From positions 248,001-312,000 of the forward strand of contig NZ_JAMBOO010000001.1 in NCBI RefSeq assembly GCF_023715895.1: a DNA stretch of 64,000 nt, read 5' to 3'. The notes beneath the pieces are model-generated. The model had not been told where the DNA came from. It saw only the letters and a list, made by a program, of their open reading frames with translations, and made no database searches. The translations under genes and the position numbers were made by a program. Below, one piece after another: positions 10,220-18,838 of the stretch; the first letter of the stretch is position 1, and each line of letters begins with the position of its first letter. Source of the stretch: Domibacillus indicus. GTDB taxonomy: Bacteria; Bacillota; Bacilli; Bacillales; Domibacillaceae.

Positions 10220-10560
10220 TGGAAATTTTAATGTGTATCATTGCCGGCCTGCTTTTTGCAGCGGCGGTTTACTTAATGCTTTCGAAAAGCCTGCTTCGGA
10301 TTATTATCGGCACCGGGCTTCTCAGCCACGGAACCCATTTAATGCTTTTGACGATGGGCGGGCTGAAGACTGGAGCCGTGCCGGTTCTCGGGGAACATGC
10401 CTCCGCTTATACAGACCCGATTCCGCAGGCACTTATTTTAACGGCTATTGTCATTAGTTTTGGTGTTACAGCCGTGTTTCTTGTAATCGCTTATCGTGCG
10501 TACCAAGAGATTGGCACAGATAATATGGAGCAAATGAGAGGAATGGAAACGGATGATTAA
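10219..10560 (+). CDS. mrpC: Mrp Na+/H+ antiporter subunit C
   Basis: NuoK-like membrane subunit with three transmembrane helices in 113 residues. The conserved block GTGLLSHGTHLMLL lies near residues 31-45, and ALILTAIVISFG near 72-84 is the usual helix 3. The start ATG shares one base with the mrpB stop (TAATG) and the end overlaps mrpD by eight bases, so these cistrons are translationally coupled. Confidence 0.95.
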   Translation: MEILMCIIAGLLFAAAVYLMLSKSLLRIIIGTGLLSHGTHLMLLTMGGLKTGAVPVLGEHASAYTDPIPQALILTAIVISFGVTAVFLVIAYRAYQEIGTDNMEQMRGMETDD

Positions 10561-12034
10561 TTTACCTATTTTGCCAATCCTGATCCCTCTTGTTTCCGCT
10601 GTGTTACTCCTGTTTTTATCAAAGCGTATCTATGCCCAGCGAGTGGTATCTGTGGCTGCTTCTTTTGCTACGGTTATTGCAGCGGCTGTTGTTTTAATGA
10701 AAGTGAAGACGGATGGGATTCAAACGGTTGACATGGGCAGCTGGCCGGCTCCATTTGGTATTACGCTTGTCTCAGATATGCTGAGTATCCTGCTCGTTTT
10801 AACGTCTTCTGTCATTACGCTTTGTGTGGTCATTTACTCATTCCGCTCCATTGGCAGCGGCCGGGAAGCATTTTATTACTACCCAATTGTCCAATTTTTG
10901 CTTGTTGGCGTAAATGGGTCATTTACAACGGGTGATATTTTTAACCTGTTTGTTTTCTTTGAAATTATGTTGATGTCGTCATATGTGCTGATTGTGATCG
11001 GCGGAACAAAAGTACAGCTGCAGGAATCTATTAAATATATTTTGATTAATGTGATTTCCTCCGCTATTTTTGTTATCGCGGTTGGATTTTTGTACTCGGT
11101 TACCGGCTCGCTGAATATGGCGCACATTTCCGCCCGTCTTACTGACATTGGCGGCGAGCCCATTGTCACCGTGCTGGCGCTTCTTTTCTTGATTGTGTTC
11201 GGTTTAAAAGGCGGTATTTTCCCGCTTTACTTTTGGCTGCCGGGTTCGTACGCGGCACCGCCTGCACCTGTTTTGGCCCTGTTCGGTGCCCTGCTTACAA
11301 AAGTAGGCGTATACGCCATCTTACGAACTTACACGCTATTTTTCTATCATGACCAGCCATTTACACATGATATTTTATCCCTGCTGGCTCTCTTGACCAT
11401 GGTTGCAGGTTCGATTGGCGCTCTTGCATACAAGGATGTAAAACAAATTCTGATCTATAACATTGTGATAGCGGTTGGCGTTCTATTATTCGGCATTGCC
11501 ATTATGACGGAGGAATCGATCGCCGGCACCCTCTTTTATTTTATTCATGACATGATTATCAAAGCGGCTCTGTTTATGCTGGGCGGCATCATGATTTGGA
11601 TTACAGGTACGTCAAAGATGGATAAGATGGGCGGGCTGATCCGCCAATACCCGGCACTTGGCTGGACCTTTCTTACAGCATCTTTTGCGCTCGCCGGCAT
11701 TCCGCCGCTGTCTGGTTTTATCGGCAAATTATTGATTGTCCGGGCAGGATTTGAAGCGGGTGAATATGTTGGAGCCATCGTTGTGCTTCTGTCGAGTCTG
11801 GCTGTGTTGTATTCGGTTGTTACGTTATTTATGGAGGTTTTTTGGAAAAAGCCAAAATTGCCGCAGCTTCATGTAAAAAAACAAACATCCTCCTTGTTCC
11901 TTCCGGCTGCAGCTCTTGTTGTTCTTTCTGTTTTATACGGTGTCGGAACAGAAGCGGTTTATCCTTATGTGATGCAGGCTGTTGAAGCGCTCATCCATCC
12001 GGAAATCTACATTGACGCCGTATTAAAGGAGTAG
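10553..12034 (+). CDS. mrpD: Mrp Na+/H+ antiporter subunit D
   Basis: NuoM/NuoN-like proton-channel subunit of the Mrp complex, 493 residues with about 14 membrane helices. Conserved features include the glutamate helix FVFFEIMLMSSYVL (near 133-146), the block FPLYFWLPGSYAAPPAPVLA-type channel lining near 223-242, and the lysine in LLTKVGVYAI. It shares ancestry with MrpA. The start overlaps mrpC by eight bases and mrpE begins five bases after the stop. Confidence 0.96.
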   Translation: MINLPILPILIPLVSAVLLLFLSKRIYAQRVVSVAASFATVIAAAVVLMKVKTDGIQTVDMGSWPAPFGITLVSDMLSILLVLTSSVITLCVVIYSFRSIGSGREAFYYYPIVQFLLVGVNGSFTTGDIFNLFVFFEIMLMSSYVLIVIGGTKVQLQESIKYILINVISSAIFVIAVGFLYSVTGSLNMAHISARLTDIGGEPIVTVLALLFLIVFGLKGGIFPLYFWLPGSYAAPPAPVLALFGALLTKVGVYAILRTYTLFFYHDQPFTHDILSLLALLTMVAGSIGALAYKDVKQILIYNIVIAVGVLLFGIAIMTEESIAGTLFYFIHDMIIKAALFMLGGIMIWITGTSKMDKMGGLIRQYPALGWTFLTASFALAGIPPLSGFIGKLLIVRAGFEAGEYVGAIVVLLSSLAVLYSVVTLFMEVFWKKPKLPQLHVKKQTSSLFLPAAALVVLSVLYGVGTEAVYPYVMQAVEALIHPEIYIDAVLKE

Positions 12035-12039
12035 ATCGT

Positions 12040-12519
12040 ATGGCTTTTCAAATTTTACTCAATGTGTTTCTCGCATTTCTTTGGATGTTTTTGCAGGTGT
12101 CTTTCAGTGCACGGACCTTTATTATTGGATACCTGCTTGGATTGATTGTGATGGCTGGAATGCGCCGCTTTTTTAAAAGCCGCTTTTATCTGCATCGTGT
12201 CTGGGCCGTGATCTATTTGTTTCTGCTGTTTTTAAAAGAGTTAATTAAAGCGAATTTTGACGTGTTAAAGCTGGTGCTCCGTCCCAAACTGAACATTCGT
12301 CCGGGTATCTTCGCACTTGAAACTGAACTGAAGTCGGATTGGGAAGTCACCCTGCTGTCGAATTTAATTACGCTGACTCCCGGTACACTTGTGGTGGATG
12401 TATCGGATGATAATAAAACTCTTTACATTCACGCTATTGATATTGAAGATGTGTCAGAAGCAGTAGACAGCATTAAAAATTCGTTTGAAAAAGCCATTAT
12501 GGAGGTGAGCCGCGGATGA
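12040..12519 (+). CDS. mrpE: Mrp Na+/H+ antiporter subunit E
   Basis: 159-residue subunit needed for assembly of the Mrp complex. Membrane helices occupy roughly residues 5-45 and 55-75. The C-terminal half is a soluble domain with the family blocks SNLITLTPGTLVVDVSDD (near 107-124) and LYIHAID. AAAGGAGTAGATCGT precedes the ATG. The start of mrpF overlaps its last codons. Confidence 0.94.
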   Translation: MAFQILLNVFLAFLWMFLQVSFSARTFIIGYLLGLIVMAGMRRFFKSRFYLHRVWAVIYLFLLFLKELIKANFDVLKLVLRPKLNIRPGIFALETELKSDWEVTLLSNLITLTPGTLVVDVSDDNKTLYIHAIDIEDVSEAVDSIKNSFEKAIMEVSRG

Positions 12520-12800
12520 TTGAGACTGTTTTGCAGATTTCTCTTTTACTGCTGGCCGTTTCTATGATTGGCCTCGTTTACCGGCTTGTGAAAGGGCCAA
12601 CCGTTCCAGACCGTGTTGTCGCCCTCGATGCAATGGGCGTCAATCTTGTGTCGATTACCGCCGTTTTGTCTATGCTGCTTGATACGCATAATTATCTCGA
12701 TGTTATTCTCTTGATTGGTATTTTGGCATTTATCGGAACCGTTGCTTTTGCCAAGTTTTTAGAAAAAGGCGAGGTGATTGAATATGACCGTGATCAGTGA
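12516..12800 (+). CDS. mrpF: Mrp Na+/H+ antiporter subunit F
   Basis: Small membrane subunit, 94 residues and three helices, with the family motif GPTVPDRVVALDAMG near residues 28-42. The ATGA overlap with mrpE and the GGAGGTGAG site eight bases upstream fix the start. The end overlaps mrpG. Confidence 0.94.
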   Translation: MIETVLQISLLLLAVSMIGLVYRLVKGPTVPDRVVALDAMGVNLVSITAVLSMLLDTHNYLDVILLIGILAFIGTVAFAKFLEKGEVIEYDRDQ

Positions 12801-13137
12801 AGCTGTTATTGCCGTTTTATTGCTTCTAGGAGCGTTTTTAACCCTTGTCGCAGCATTCGGGCTGATCCGCCTTCCAGACGTTTATACACGCAATCACGCC
12901 GCCTCTAAAAGCGCAACACTCGGAGTGATGTGCATTCTGCTGGCAACGTTTGTTTACTTTTTTGCGAAGGACGGATTTTTCAGCTCACGGCTCCTGCTCG
13001 GTATTGCTTTCTTTTTTATTACTGCACCTGTTGCAGGCCATTTAATCAGCCGTGCCGCCTACAATTCCGGCGTGAAAATGTGGGATCAAAGCGTGCGTGA
13101 TGACTTAAAGACTAAACAGGCACAAAAAAAGAACTAA
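12784..13137 (+). CDS. mrpG: Mrp Na+/H+ antiporter subunit G
   Basis: Last subunit of the Mrp complex, 117 residues with three membrane helices and the family block GLIRLPDVYTRNHAASKS near 23-40. The frame opens at TTG 12778, but ATG 12784 (MTVISEAV) has GAGGTG seven bases upstream and is preferred. A terminator follows the stop codon immediately, closing the mrpABCDEFG operon. Confidence 0.95.
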   Translation: MTVISEAVIAVLLLLGAFLTLVAAFGLIRLPDVYTRNHAASKSATLGVMCILLATFVYFFAKDGFFSSRLLLGIAFFFITAPVAGHLISRAAYNSGVKMWDQSVRDDLKTKQAQKKN

Positions 13138-13168
13138 AAAAGCTGTCCGCAACTGGACAGCTTTTTTT
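13137..13168. terminator. Terminator of mrp operon, bidirectional
   Basis: Stem AAAGCTGTCC/GGACAGCTTT with loop GCAACT, T7 on the right and A-run on the left. It separates mrpG from the convergent ChaB/DUF2188 gene. Confidence 0.9.
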
Positions 13169-13532
13169 ATTCATACAGCGTTTGGGCCTTCTCACCATTT
13201 TCCTGATAAATCGTAAGAATTCCTTCGTGCTGTTTCACATATTCTTTCGCTTCCTCTAAAAGCGCCTGTTTTGTGCCCTCTGAACGGATGGCCCGTTTGC
13301 CATTTTCTTTTTTCAGTACCCAACGCTCTTCTTCATGCTTTACTTCATAACGCGGCCGTCCTTCATCCTTTTTTCCTTCTGCGCTTCTCGCACGGTCAAT
13401 GGCAATGGCAATAGAACGCCCTTCCTCATACCCTTCACCCAAGAGCGCATTGGCAATTTCGATCGCTTTATCGCGTATATGATCCGGCAGATTTTTCATC
13501 GAAGCCGGGTACTCATTTTTGTTCCAAGGCAT
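13167..13532 (-). CDS. ChaB-like / DUF2188 protein
   Basis: Small soluble charged protein of 121 residues. The N-terminal half (NLPDHIRDKAIEIANALL, about 14-31) resembles ChaB-type domains. The C-terminal half (VKHEEERWVLKKENGKRAIR, about 64-83, then TKQALLEEAKEYV) looks like DUF2188, an arrangement I associate with B. subtilis YdaT, a general-stress protein. I cannot assign a biochemical role. The start at ATG 13532 (MPWNKNEY) is favoured by AAGGAG eight bases upstream; the in-frame GTG at 13541 overlaps that site. Confidence 0.8.
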   Translation of the reverse strand: MPWNKNEYPASMKNLPDHIRDKAIEIANALLGEGYEEGRSIAIAIDRARSAEGKKDEGRPRYEVKHEEERWVLKKENGKRAIRSEGTKQALLEEAKEYVKQHEGILTIYQENGEKAQTLYE

Positions 13533-13583
13533 GAAAACCACTCCTTTTCCAAAAATATTCCCGCCCTACGAAAAAATCAAACG

Positions 13584-13973
13584 TCACTTTTTCGCTTTCA
13601 CAGCAATCGTACATCGTGAAAGACAAATCAGCTCCCCGTTTTCGTCCTTTATTTCAATAGACCATACCATTGTTGACTTTCCACGGTGAACGATTAGAGC
13701 GGTAGCCGTCACAATCCCATCTCTTTTCGATTTGATGTGGTTGGCATTGATTTCAAGGCCAAAGCAGACCTCCGTGTCCAAGTCAATCATCGCTGCAGCG
13801 CCAATACTTGCCGCGGTTTCCGCAAGGGCAACAGAAGCGCCTCCGTGCAGAAATCCGAACGGCTGGCGCGTGCGTTCATCCACAGGCATTGTCATCACTA
13901 CACGGCCCGTTTCAATCGTCACTACTTCCATTCCGAGTGCGGCAAGCAGTGTATGATCGGTTTGAATGTTCAT
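13584..13973 (-). CDS. yuxO: Hotdog-fold thioesterase YuxO
   Basis: PaaI/YuxO-type hotdog thioesterase, 129 residues, likely hydrolysing an acyl- or aryl-CoA. Substrate is unknown. The family signature FGFLHGGASVALAETAAS spans about residues 40-57, with the catalytic Asp/Glu region at the alpha-helix. AAAGGAGAGG lies five bases before the ATG. Position after mrp matches B. subtilis, where yuxO sits between mrpG and the competence regulators; those regulators are absent here. Confidence 0.88.
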   Translation of the reverse strand: MNIQTDHTLLAALGMEVVTIETGRVVMTMPVDERTRQPFGFLHGGASVALAETAASIGAAAMIDLDTEVCFGLEINANHIKSKRDGIVTATALIVHRGKSTMVWSIEIKDENGELICLSRCTIAVKAKK

Positions 13974-13987
13974 AAAATCCTCTCCTT

Positions 13988-14022
13988 TAAAAAAAGGTGC
14001 CTCTTAAAGAGGCACCTTTTTA
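13988..14022 (-). terminator. Terminator of yuiF
   Basis: Stem AAAGGTGCCTCTT/AAGAGGCACCTTT with a short loop and T-run, immediately after the yuiF stop on the minus strand. It lies in the yuxO upstream region. Confidence 0.88.
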
Positions 14023-15351
14023 TTATAACGTCATGGCTGCAATCCAGCCGAAAATAATAACAGGGATATTATAGTGAAGAAATGTCGGCACAACTGTATC
14101 CCAAATATGGTCGTGCTGTCCGTCTGCGTTTAATCCGGACGTTGGACCGAGCGTACTGTCCGAAGCAGGTGAACCAGCGTCACCAAGCGCGCCGGCTGTT
14201 CCCACAAGCGCAATCGTTGCCAGCGGGCTGAAGCCAAGTTCCAAAGCAAGCGGTACGAAAATGGTCGCAATGATCGGAACCGTTGAAAAAGATGAACCGA
14301 TACCCATTGTAACAAGCAGCCCGACTACAAGCATCAGCAGGGCACCAAGCGCCTTGTTTCCACCGATTGCTGCAGCAGAGTTTTGCACTAATGTTTCTAC
14401 ATCACCTGTAGCTCCCATAACACTGGCAAATCCGGAAGCAGCAATCATGACAAAGCCGATAAAGGCCATCATGCGCATACCGTTTGTCAGCAGTTGGTCT
14501 GCCTCACTCCAGCGAACCGCCCGAAACACATACAGGATCACAATTCCGGCGAGCGCGCCAAATACCATAGAGTCTGTTAATAGCTGTGCAGCCAGGGCAG
14601 CGACGATAGAAATGCCTGCCGTAATCAACCCAGAAGTTGTATAAAGGGGGCCGCTGACCTCTGATTCTTCTGAAGTTGACAACTTGGATTCTGCATATTC
14701 CCGCGGCTTCCGGTACGTAAAAAAGACCGCGATGAGTAAACCGACAAGCATGCCGGCAGCTGGCAGCATCATCGCTCTTGGCACCTGGTCGATAGCCACT
14801 TCAAGTCCGCTGTCAGTCATATTGGTTGCAATAATCTCGTGGAAAATCTGTCCGAAACCGACTGGCAACAGCATGTACGGCGTTACAAGACCGAATGTTA
14901 GTACAGATGCTGTCAGGCGCCGGTCAATCCGCAGTTCATTCATGATTTTTAACAAAGGTGGAATCAAAAGCGGAATAAACGCAATATGAACAGGGATCAC
15001 GTTCTGTGAAAAGCAGGCCATAATTAAGATCACAAATAAAATAAGAGCTTTCGGCAGCTTTTTCGAACGTGCTTCCTCTTTATTTCCAATAAACTTTAAT
15101 ACAAATGCAACAAGTGCTTCTGGAAGCCCCGTGCTTGAAACCGCAACGGCGAATCCGCCAAGCATTGCATAGCTGAGCGCGACATTTGCACCGCCCCCGA
15201 CTCCTTCAGAAAACGCCGCAATGGTCCCATCCATTCCAAGTCCGCCTATTAACCCGCCGACAAGAGCACCCGTAATAAGGGAAAATACAACATTGACGCG
15301 GAGCAGGCTGAGGATGAGCATTACAATGACAGCAAAAACAACTGCATTCAT
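14023..15351 (-). CDS. yuiF: NhaC/YuiF-type transporter
   Basis: Integral membrane protein of 442 residues with about 12 membrane segments. It belongs to the Na+/H+ antiporter NhaC-related group and is close to B. subtilis YuiF, annotated there as a putative amino acid transporter. Conserved blocks [21 protein letters not shown] (near 111-130) and [23 protein letters not shown] (C-terminal, near 390-412) are typical. Substrate cannot be read from sequence. It neighbours pepA, as in B. subtilis, which may hint at amino acid or peptide metabolism. Confidence 0.85.
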   Translation of the reverse strand: MNAVVFAVIVMLILSLLRVNVVFSLITGALVGGLIGGLGMDGTIAAFSEGVGGGANVALSYAMLGGFAVAVSSTGLPEALVAFVLKFIGNKEEARSKKLPKALILFVILIMACFSQNVIPVHIAFIPLLIPPLLKIMNELRIDRRLTASVLTFGLVTPYMLLPVGFGQIFHEIIATNMTDSGLEVAIDQVPRAMMLPAAGMLVGLLIAVFFTYRKPREYAESKLSTSEESEVSGPLYTTSGLITAGISIVAALAAQLLTDSMVFGALAGIVILYVFRAVRWSEADQLLTNGMRMMAFIGFVMIAASGFASVMGATGDVETLVQNSAAAIGGNKALGALLMLVVGLLVTMGIGSSFSTVPIIATIFVPLALELGFSPLATIALVGTAGALGDAGSPASDSTLGPTSGLNADGQHDHIWDTVVPTFLHYNIPVIIFGWIAAMTL

Positions 15352-15464
15352 CTCTTCTTATACCTCCAACACTTTAATCTGCTAAATTACTAAAGAACCG
15401 CTTAAAGATAGCAAATTGCCTGCCCGCTTGTCAATATACTTTTCTAATATAGTTAATAAACAAA

Positions 15465-16934
15465 TTATTCAGACTGATCTGACAGCGCCAAAATTGCTAG
15501 TGTCCGTGTCATGACTCCCGGTGTCAGCTCTGCACTGCCGGCGATGTCGAGGTGCACCCAAGGCGTGCTTTCTGCAAATTCGCCGATAAAGCCGCCTCCC
15601 ATAATGGCATGGCCTTCCCGTCCCGGAGAATTGTTTAAATCCGCCACATCGCTTGTTCGAATTCTTTTTTTATCGTATTCAGTCAGCGGAAGCTGCCAGA
15701 TCATTTCCCCCGCTTCGTGTGATGCTTCAAGCACCTGCTCAAAAAACGGTTCATTGTTGGTGATCGCACCTGTTTTATCTTTTCCAAGCGCAATGATCAC
15801 TCCGCCTGTCAGTGTGGCCACGTCCACAATTTTACCGGCACGCTGCTGTTTGGCATACGTGATCGCATCTGCTAACACAAGGCGGCCTTCTGCATCTGTA
15901 TTTTTTACTTCGATCGTTTTTCCTGACAAAGAGGTAATGACATCATCTGGTTTAAAAGCATTGGCGCTAATCACATTGTCTGTCGCGGGAATCACAGCCA
16001 TAACCGGCTGATCCGGCTGCAGCTCTCCAATAATCTCCATCGCACCAAGCACAGCCGCTGCGCCGCCCATATCTGTTTTCATGCCGACAATGCCATCTTT
16101 CGGCTTGATAGAGTAGCCGCCTGTATCAAAAGTGACTCCTTTTCCGACAAATGTCAGTACATCCTCCCAGCTATCTGCAGGGTTGTATTTGAGCGTAATC
16201 ATTTTAGGCGGTTCAGCCGATCCTTGGGCAACGGCTAAAAAAGCACCCATGCCGATTTTCTCCATATCTTCCCGTTCCAGCACTTCCAGTTCAAAGCCAT
16301 ACCGCTCGGCCAATTTCTCCGCATGAAGGGCAAGATCACTGGCTGTCATCATATTCGGCGGAGTAGCGGTTAAACGAATCGCTGTGTTCGTGCCATCTGC
16401 CATCGTTTTTCCTACTTTACATGCCGCCTGGATTTCGTCCGGATCTGCCTCTGTATATACGGCAACTGTCGTTAACTGCTTTTCCGGCTCGTTACCCGGC
16501 GTGCGGTATCCCGTGTATTCAAAGCGCGCTAAAAACAGGGCTTCTGTTAAAGCCTCTGCCGCTTCAACGGCTGTCACGTTCTCTGTGACAAAGGAATCAA
16601 GTACAATGGCAATCGATTCCAGACCGTATGGCCTGGACTGCTTGGCTGCTTTTTGGACAGCTCGGTGAATGGCATGAAAATCCGCTTCTTTTTCTTTGCC
16701 AAGCCCAACTGTGACCATTCGCTTAGCTGGAATATGGCCAAGAGCTGGAATAACAGAGGTATGTTCTTCTTTCGCGGAAAGATCACCGTTTTTCACTAGT
16801 TCTGTCAGCTGTCCGGAAAAAGCTTGATCGAGCGGTTCGAGCACTCCCTCAAATTTCAATGGCTTATCAAACAGGCCGATAAGGAGTACATCTGCTTCAG
16901 TTTCCAAAAAGGGTTCGTTTTTGATTACAAACAT
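15465..16934 (-). CDS. pepA: Cytosol (leucyl) aminopeptidase
   Basis: M17-family metallo-aminopeptidase that removes N-terminal residues from peptides in the cytosol as a hexamer with two divalent metals per subunit. The family signature NTDAEGRLVLADA is present in the C-terminal catalytic half, and the metal/lysine block VGKGVTFDTGGYSIKPKDG precedes it. I prefer ATG 16934 (MFVIKNEP), where an extended Shine-Dalgarno GAGGTGAT is correctly spaced. ATG 16940 and GTG 16943 in frame overlap this site. Length about 489 residues, normal for the family. Corresponds to YuiE. Confidence 0.93.
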   Translation of the reverse strand: MFVIKNEPFLETEADVLLIGLFDKPLKFEGVLEPLDQAFSGQLTELVKNGDLSAKEEHTSVIPALGHIPAKRMVTVGLGKEKEADFHAIHRAVQKAAKQSRPYGLESIAIVLDSFVTENVTAVEAAEALTEALFLARFEYTGYRTPGNEPEKQLTTVAVYTEADPDEIQAACKVGKTMADGTNTAIRLTATPPNMMTASDLALHAEKLAERYGFELEVLEREDMEKIGMGAFLAVAQGSAEPPKMITLKYNPADSWEDVLTFVGKGVTFDTGGYSIKPKDGIVGMKTDMGGAAAVLGAMEIIGELQPDQPVMAVIPATDNVISANAFKPDDVITSLSGKTIEVKNTDAEGRLVLADAITYAKQQRAGKIVDVATLTGGVIIALGKDKTGAITNNEPFFEQVLEASHEAGEMIWQLPLTEYDKKRIRTSDVADLNNSPGREGHAIMGGGFIGEFAESTPWVHLDIAGSAELTPGVMTRTLAILALSDQSE

Positions 16935-16984
16935 TTTCATCACCTCACGTGCTATTATAGGGGAAAATGGATAGGAGTGTTGGA

Positions 16985-17737
16985 ATGAGGATTGTATCGC
17001 TTTGCCCTAGCAATACAGAAGTGTGCCAGTATCTTGGTCTGGAAGAGCAAATTGTCGGTGTAGACGACTTTTCCGACTTAGAACGAACCAGGCTCGGACC
17101 TGATTTAGCGATTGATATGAAGAAGCTGGCCGCTCTTCAGCCGGATATGGTGCTGGCATCGCTCAGTGTACCAGGAATGGAGAAAAATATAGAAGCACTG
17201 GATCAGCTTGGCATTCCGTATATCGTGACAAATCCCCATTCACTTGACGATATCGGGCATTCCATTGAGCAAATTGCCGAAGCTTGTAGAACAGATGGAA
17301 GAGAAGCTCGAAGCAAGTGGATGCGGGCACTCCAGCCGTACAGGTCACGTGAATGGACAGACCGTGTGCGTCTTTATTGGGAATGGTGGCCGAAGCCATT
17401 GTTTACACCCGGAGGCACCAATTGGCTCACCGAAATCAGTACGCTGTGCGGCGGAATCAATGTATTTGAAGATAGATTAATGCCAAGCTTACAAACCGAT
17501 TGGGAAACGGTTCTGGAAAAAAAGCCGGATGTCATCCTGCTGGCGTGGGTAGGAGTAATGACCAGCAAAGTAAATATCGATATCATTAGAAAACGGCCTG
17601 GGTACGAAGAAACGCCCGTTTTCATTCTGGAAGAAAAATACTTTTGCCGGCCATCGCCAAACCTGCTTAAAGGAATTGAAACATTGGACAAGCTTTTACA
17701 AAACAAAAAAACGACCTTAAAGAGGCCGCTTCCTTAA
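16985..17737 (+). CDS. Cobalamin-binding/BtuF-like solute-binding-fold protein without signal peptide
   Basis: The 250-residue protein has the fold of class III periplasmic binding proteins (BtuF/FepB type): N-terminal RIVSLCPSNTEV, middle GGTNWLTEISTLCGGINVF (near 137-155) and C-terminal DVILLAWVG. The start at ATG 16985 is fixed by ATAGGAG seven bases upstream. No signal peptide or lipobox is visible and no ABC permease or ATPase is adjacent, so a classical uptake role is doubtful. It may be a cytosolic binding protein. The family name is by resemblance; the ligand is unknown. Confidence 0.72.
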   Translation: MRIVSLCPSNTEVCQYLGLEEQIVGVDDFSDLERTRLGPDLAIDMKKLAALQPDMVLASLSVPGMEKNIEALDQLGIPYIVTNPHSLDDIGHSIEQIAEACRTDGREARSKWMRALQPYRSREWTDRVRLYWEWWPKPLFTPGGTNWLTEISTLCGGINVFEDRLMPSLQTDWETVLEKKPDVILLAWVGVMTSKVNIDIIRKRPGYEETPVFILEEKYFCRPSPNLLKGIETLDKLLQNKKTTLKRPLP

Positions 17738-18051
17738 AACATTTGATAGCCTTTTGCACGCAGCAGCCGCATGACGAATCCGCTTCCAATAGCGCCTAAA
17801 AAGCCGCATGATAGAATGGTAATATCGACCGGCTGAAGCCCGATCACCCGCCCGCTGAGAATACCGAATGATTCTCCCGGCTGAAACAAGTAATCAAGCG
17901 TGCTGATATTGTCCACAATGGCGATCGTCACAAGCGGATAAATAAAAGCCATAATCCACGTCATGCGCAGCAGCATGTTTAAAATAAACCCAATGCCAAA
18001 AAACAGAACAAAAAACAGCAAGGCAGATACAAGTACAACGGCAATATGCAT
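17734..18051 (-). CDS. yuiB: Membrane protein YuiB
   Basis: Small integral membrane protein of 105 residues with three hydrophobic segments (about 2-24, 27-48 and 75-95). The ATG at 18051 (MHIAVVLV) follows GGGGGA at eight bases; an in-frame extension to 18078 has no support. The location between pepA and yumB matches B. subtilis yuiB. Function unknown. Its end overlaps the convergent solute-binding gene by four bases. Confidence 0.75.
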   Translation of the reverse strand: MHIAVVLVSALLFFVLFFGIGFILNMLLRMTWIMAFIYPLVTIAIVDNISTLDYLFQPGESFGILSGRVIGLQPVDITILSCGFLGAIGSGFVMRLLRAKGYQMF

Positions 18052-18173
18052 GGAGCCATTCCCCCTATTTGTATACATTTAAGTGTACTGAACCGCTCTC
18101 AAAAGGTCAATGAGCGAAAAACAGAGAAAACCCGGCATGTTGCACTTTTAGCCGGACAGGTAGTCTTCCACAC

Positions 18174-18215
18174 AAAAAAGCACTGGATACGAGGGGGACG
18201 CGTACCCAGTGCTTT
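18174..18215 (-). terminator. Terminator downstream of NUDIX gene
   Basis: On the minus strand, AAAGCACTGG pairs with CCAGTGCTTT across a 19-nt loop and is followed by a T6 tract. It would end the NUDIX transcript about 80 bp past its stop. Confidence 0.75.
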
Positions 18216-18222
18216 ATAGAAG

Positions 18223-18245
18223 TATTTCCTTTTGAAAAGGAAATA
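18223..18245. repeat. Perfect 23-bp palindrome
   Basis: TATTTCCTTTT and AAAAGGAAATA are exact reverse complements around a single G. It lies between the NUDIX stop and its terminator, upstream of yuiB. It could be an operator or part of an mRNA hairpin. No poly-T follows. Confidence 0.6.
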
Positions 18246-18297
18246 AACTTTCCCGGTTTAGTATAACCATTTTCCTTCTTTTTATTCCCTCATCCTC

Positions 18298-18777
18298 TTA
18301 CCCAAAAAAGCGGTATGCTGTATAGCCAAACTGCGGACCTGGATCTGAGATATCGAGAGAAGTTAAACCTGGCGCCTCAAATGATTCAATGATGCGGCGC
18401 AAAAGCACGGACGTATCGGAACTTTCTTGCAGTTCCGATACGTCCATCCAGCGCGCAGCGAGTAATTCTCTCCCGCATGCTTCGGGCTCCTTTTCTTCTG
18501 CCGGCATCATATGAAAAACGACCATGGTATCACTGACATCATGTTGAATGACGCCAGACCGAATACCGGCCACCCCGCACACGGATGCTTCAATTCCTGT
18601 TTCCTCACGCACCTCTCGGACAGCGGCTTCATCTACTGTTTCGCCCGCATCCACAAATCCGGCCGGCAGTGACCATTGTCCCTTCAGCCCGCCATATGCT
18701 TTTTTCACAACAAGCCAGCGCCCGCTGCTGTCAATAACCAGACCGGCTGCCGCCAGCCATACCTTTCCCCTTTTCAT
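18298..18777 (-). CDS. NUDIX hydrolase
   Basis: Pyrophosphohydrolase of 159 residues with a complete NUDIX box from Gly40 (GFVDAGE, then REVREETGI near 54-62), matching GX5EX7REUXEEXGU. The N-terminal strand begins [12 protein letters not shown]. Substrates of this group are nucleoside-diphosphate derivatives such as NADH, ADP-ribose or oxidised dNTPs; the sequence does not say which. AAGGAAG lies seven bases before the ATG. It is downstream of yumB in the same direction but separated by a terminator. Confidence 0.88.
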   Translation of the reverse strand: MKRGKVWLAAAGLVIDSSGRWLVVKKAYGGLKGQWSLPAGFVDAGETVDEAAVREVREETGIEASVCGVAGIRSGVIQHDVSDTMVVFHMMPAEEKEPEACGRELLAARWMDVSELQESSDTSVLLRRIIESFEAPGLTSLDISDPGPQFGYTAYRFFG

Positions 18778-18800
18778 CCAAACGCTTCCTTTCTTTCCAT

Positions 18801-18834
18801 AAAAAAAGAGCCTCTTTTAAAGAGGGCTCTTTTG
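18801..18834 (-). terminator. Terminator of yumB
   Basis: Stem AAAAGAGCC(C)TCTTT/AAAGAGGCTCTTTT-type hairpin with T7 on the minus strand, a few bases after the yumB stop. Confidence 0.85.
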
Positions 18835-18838
18835 CTTT

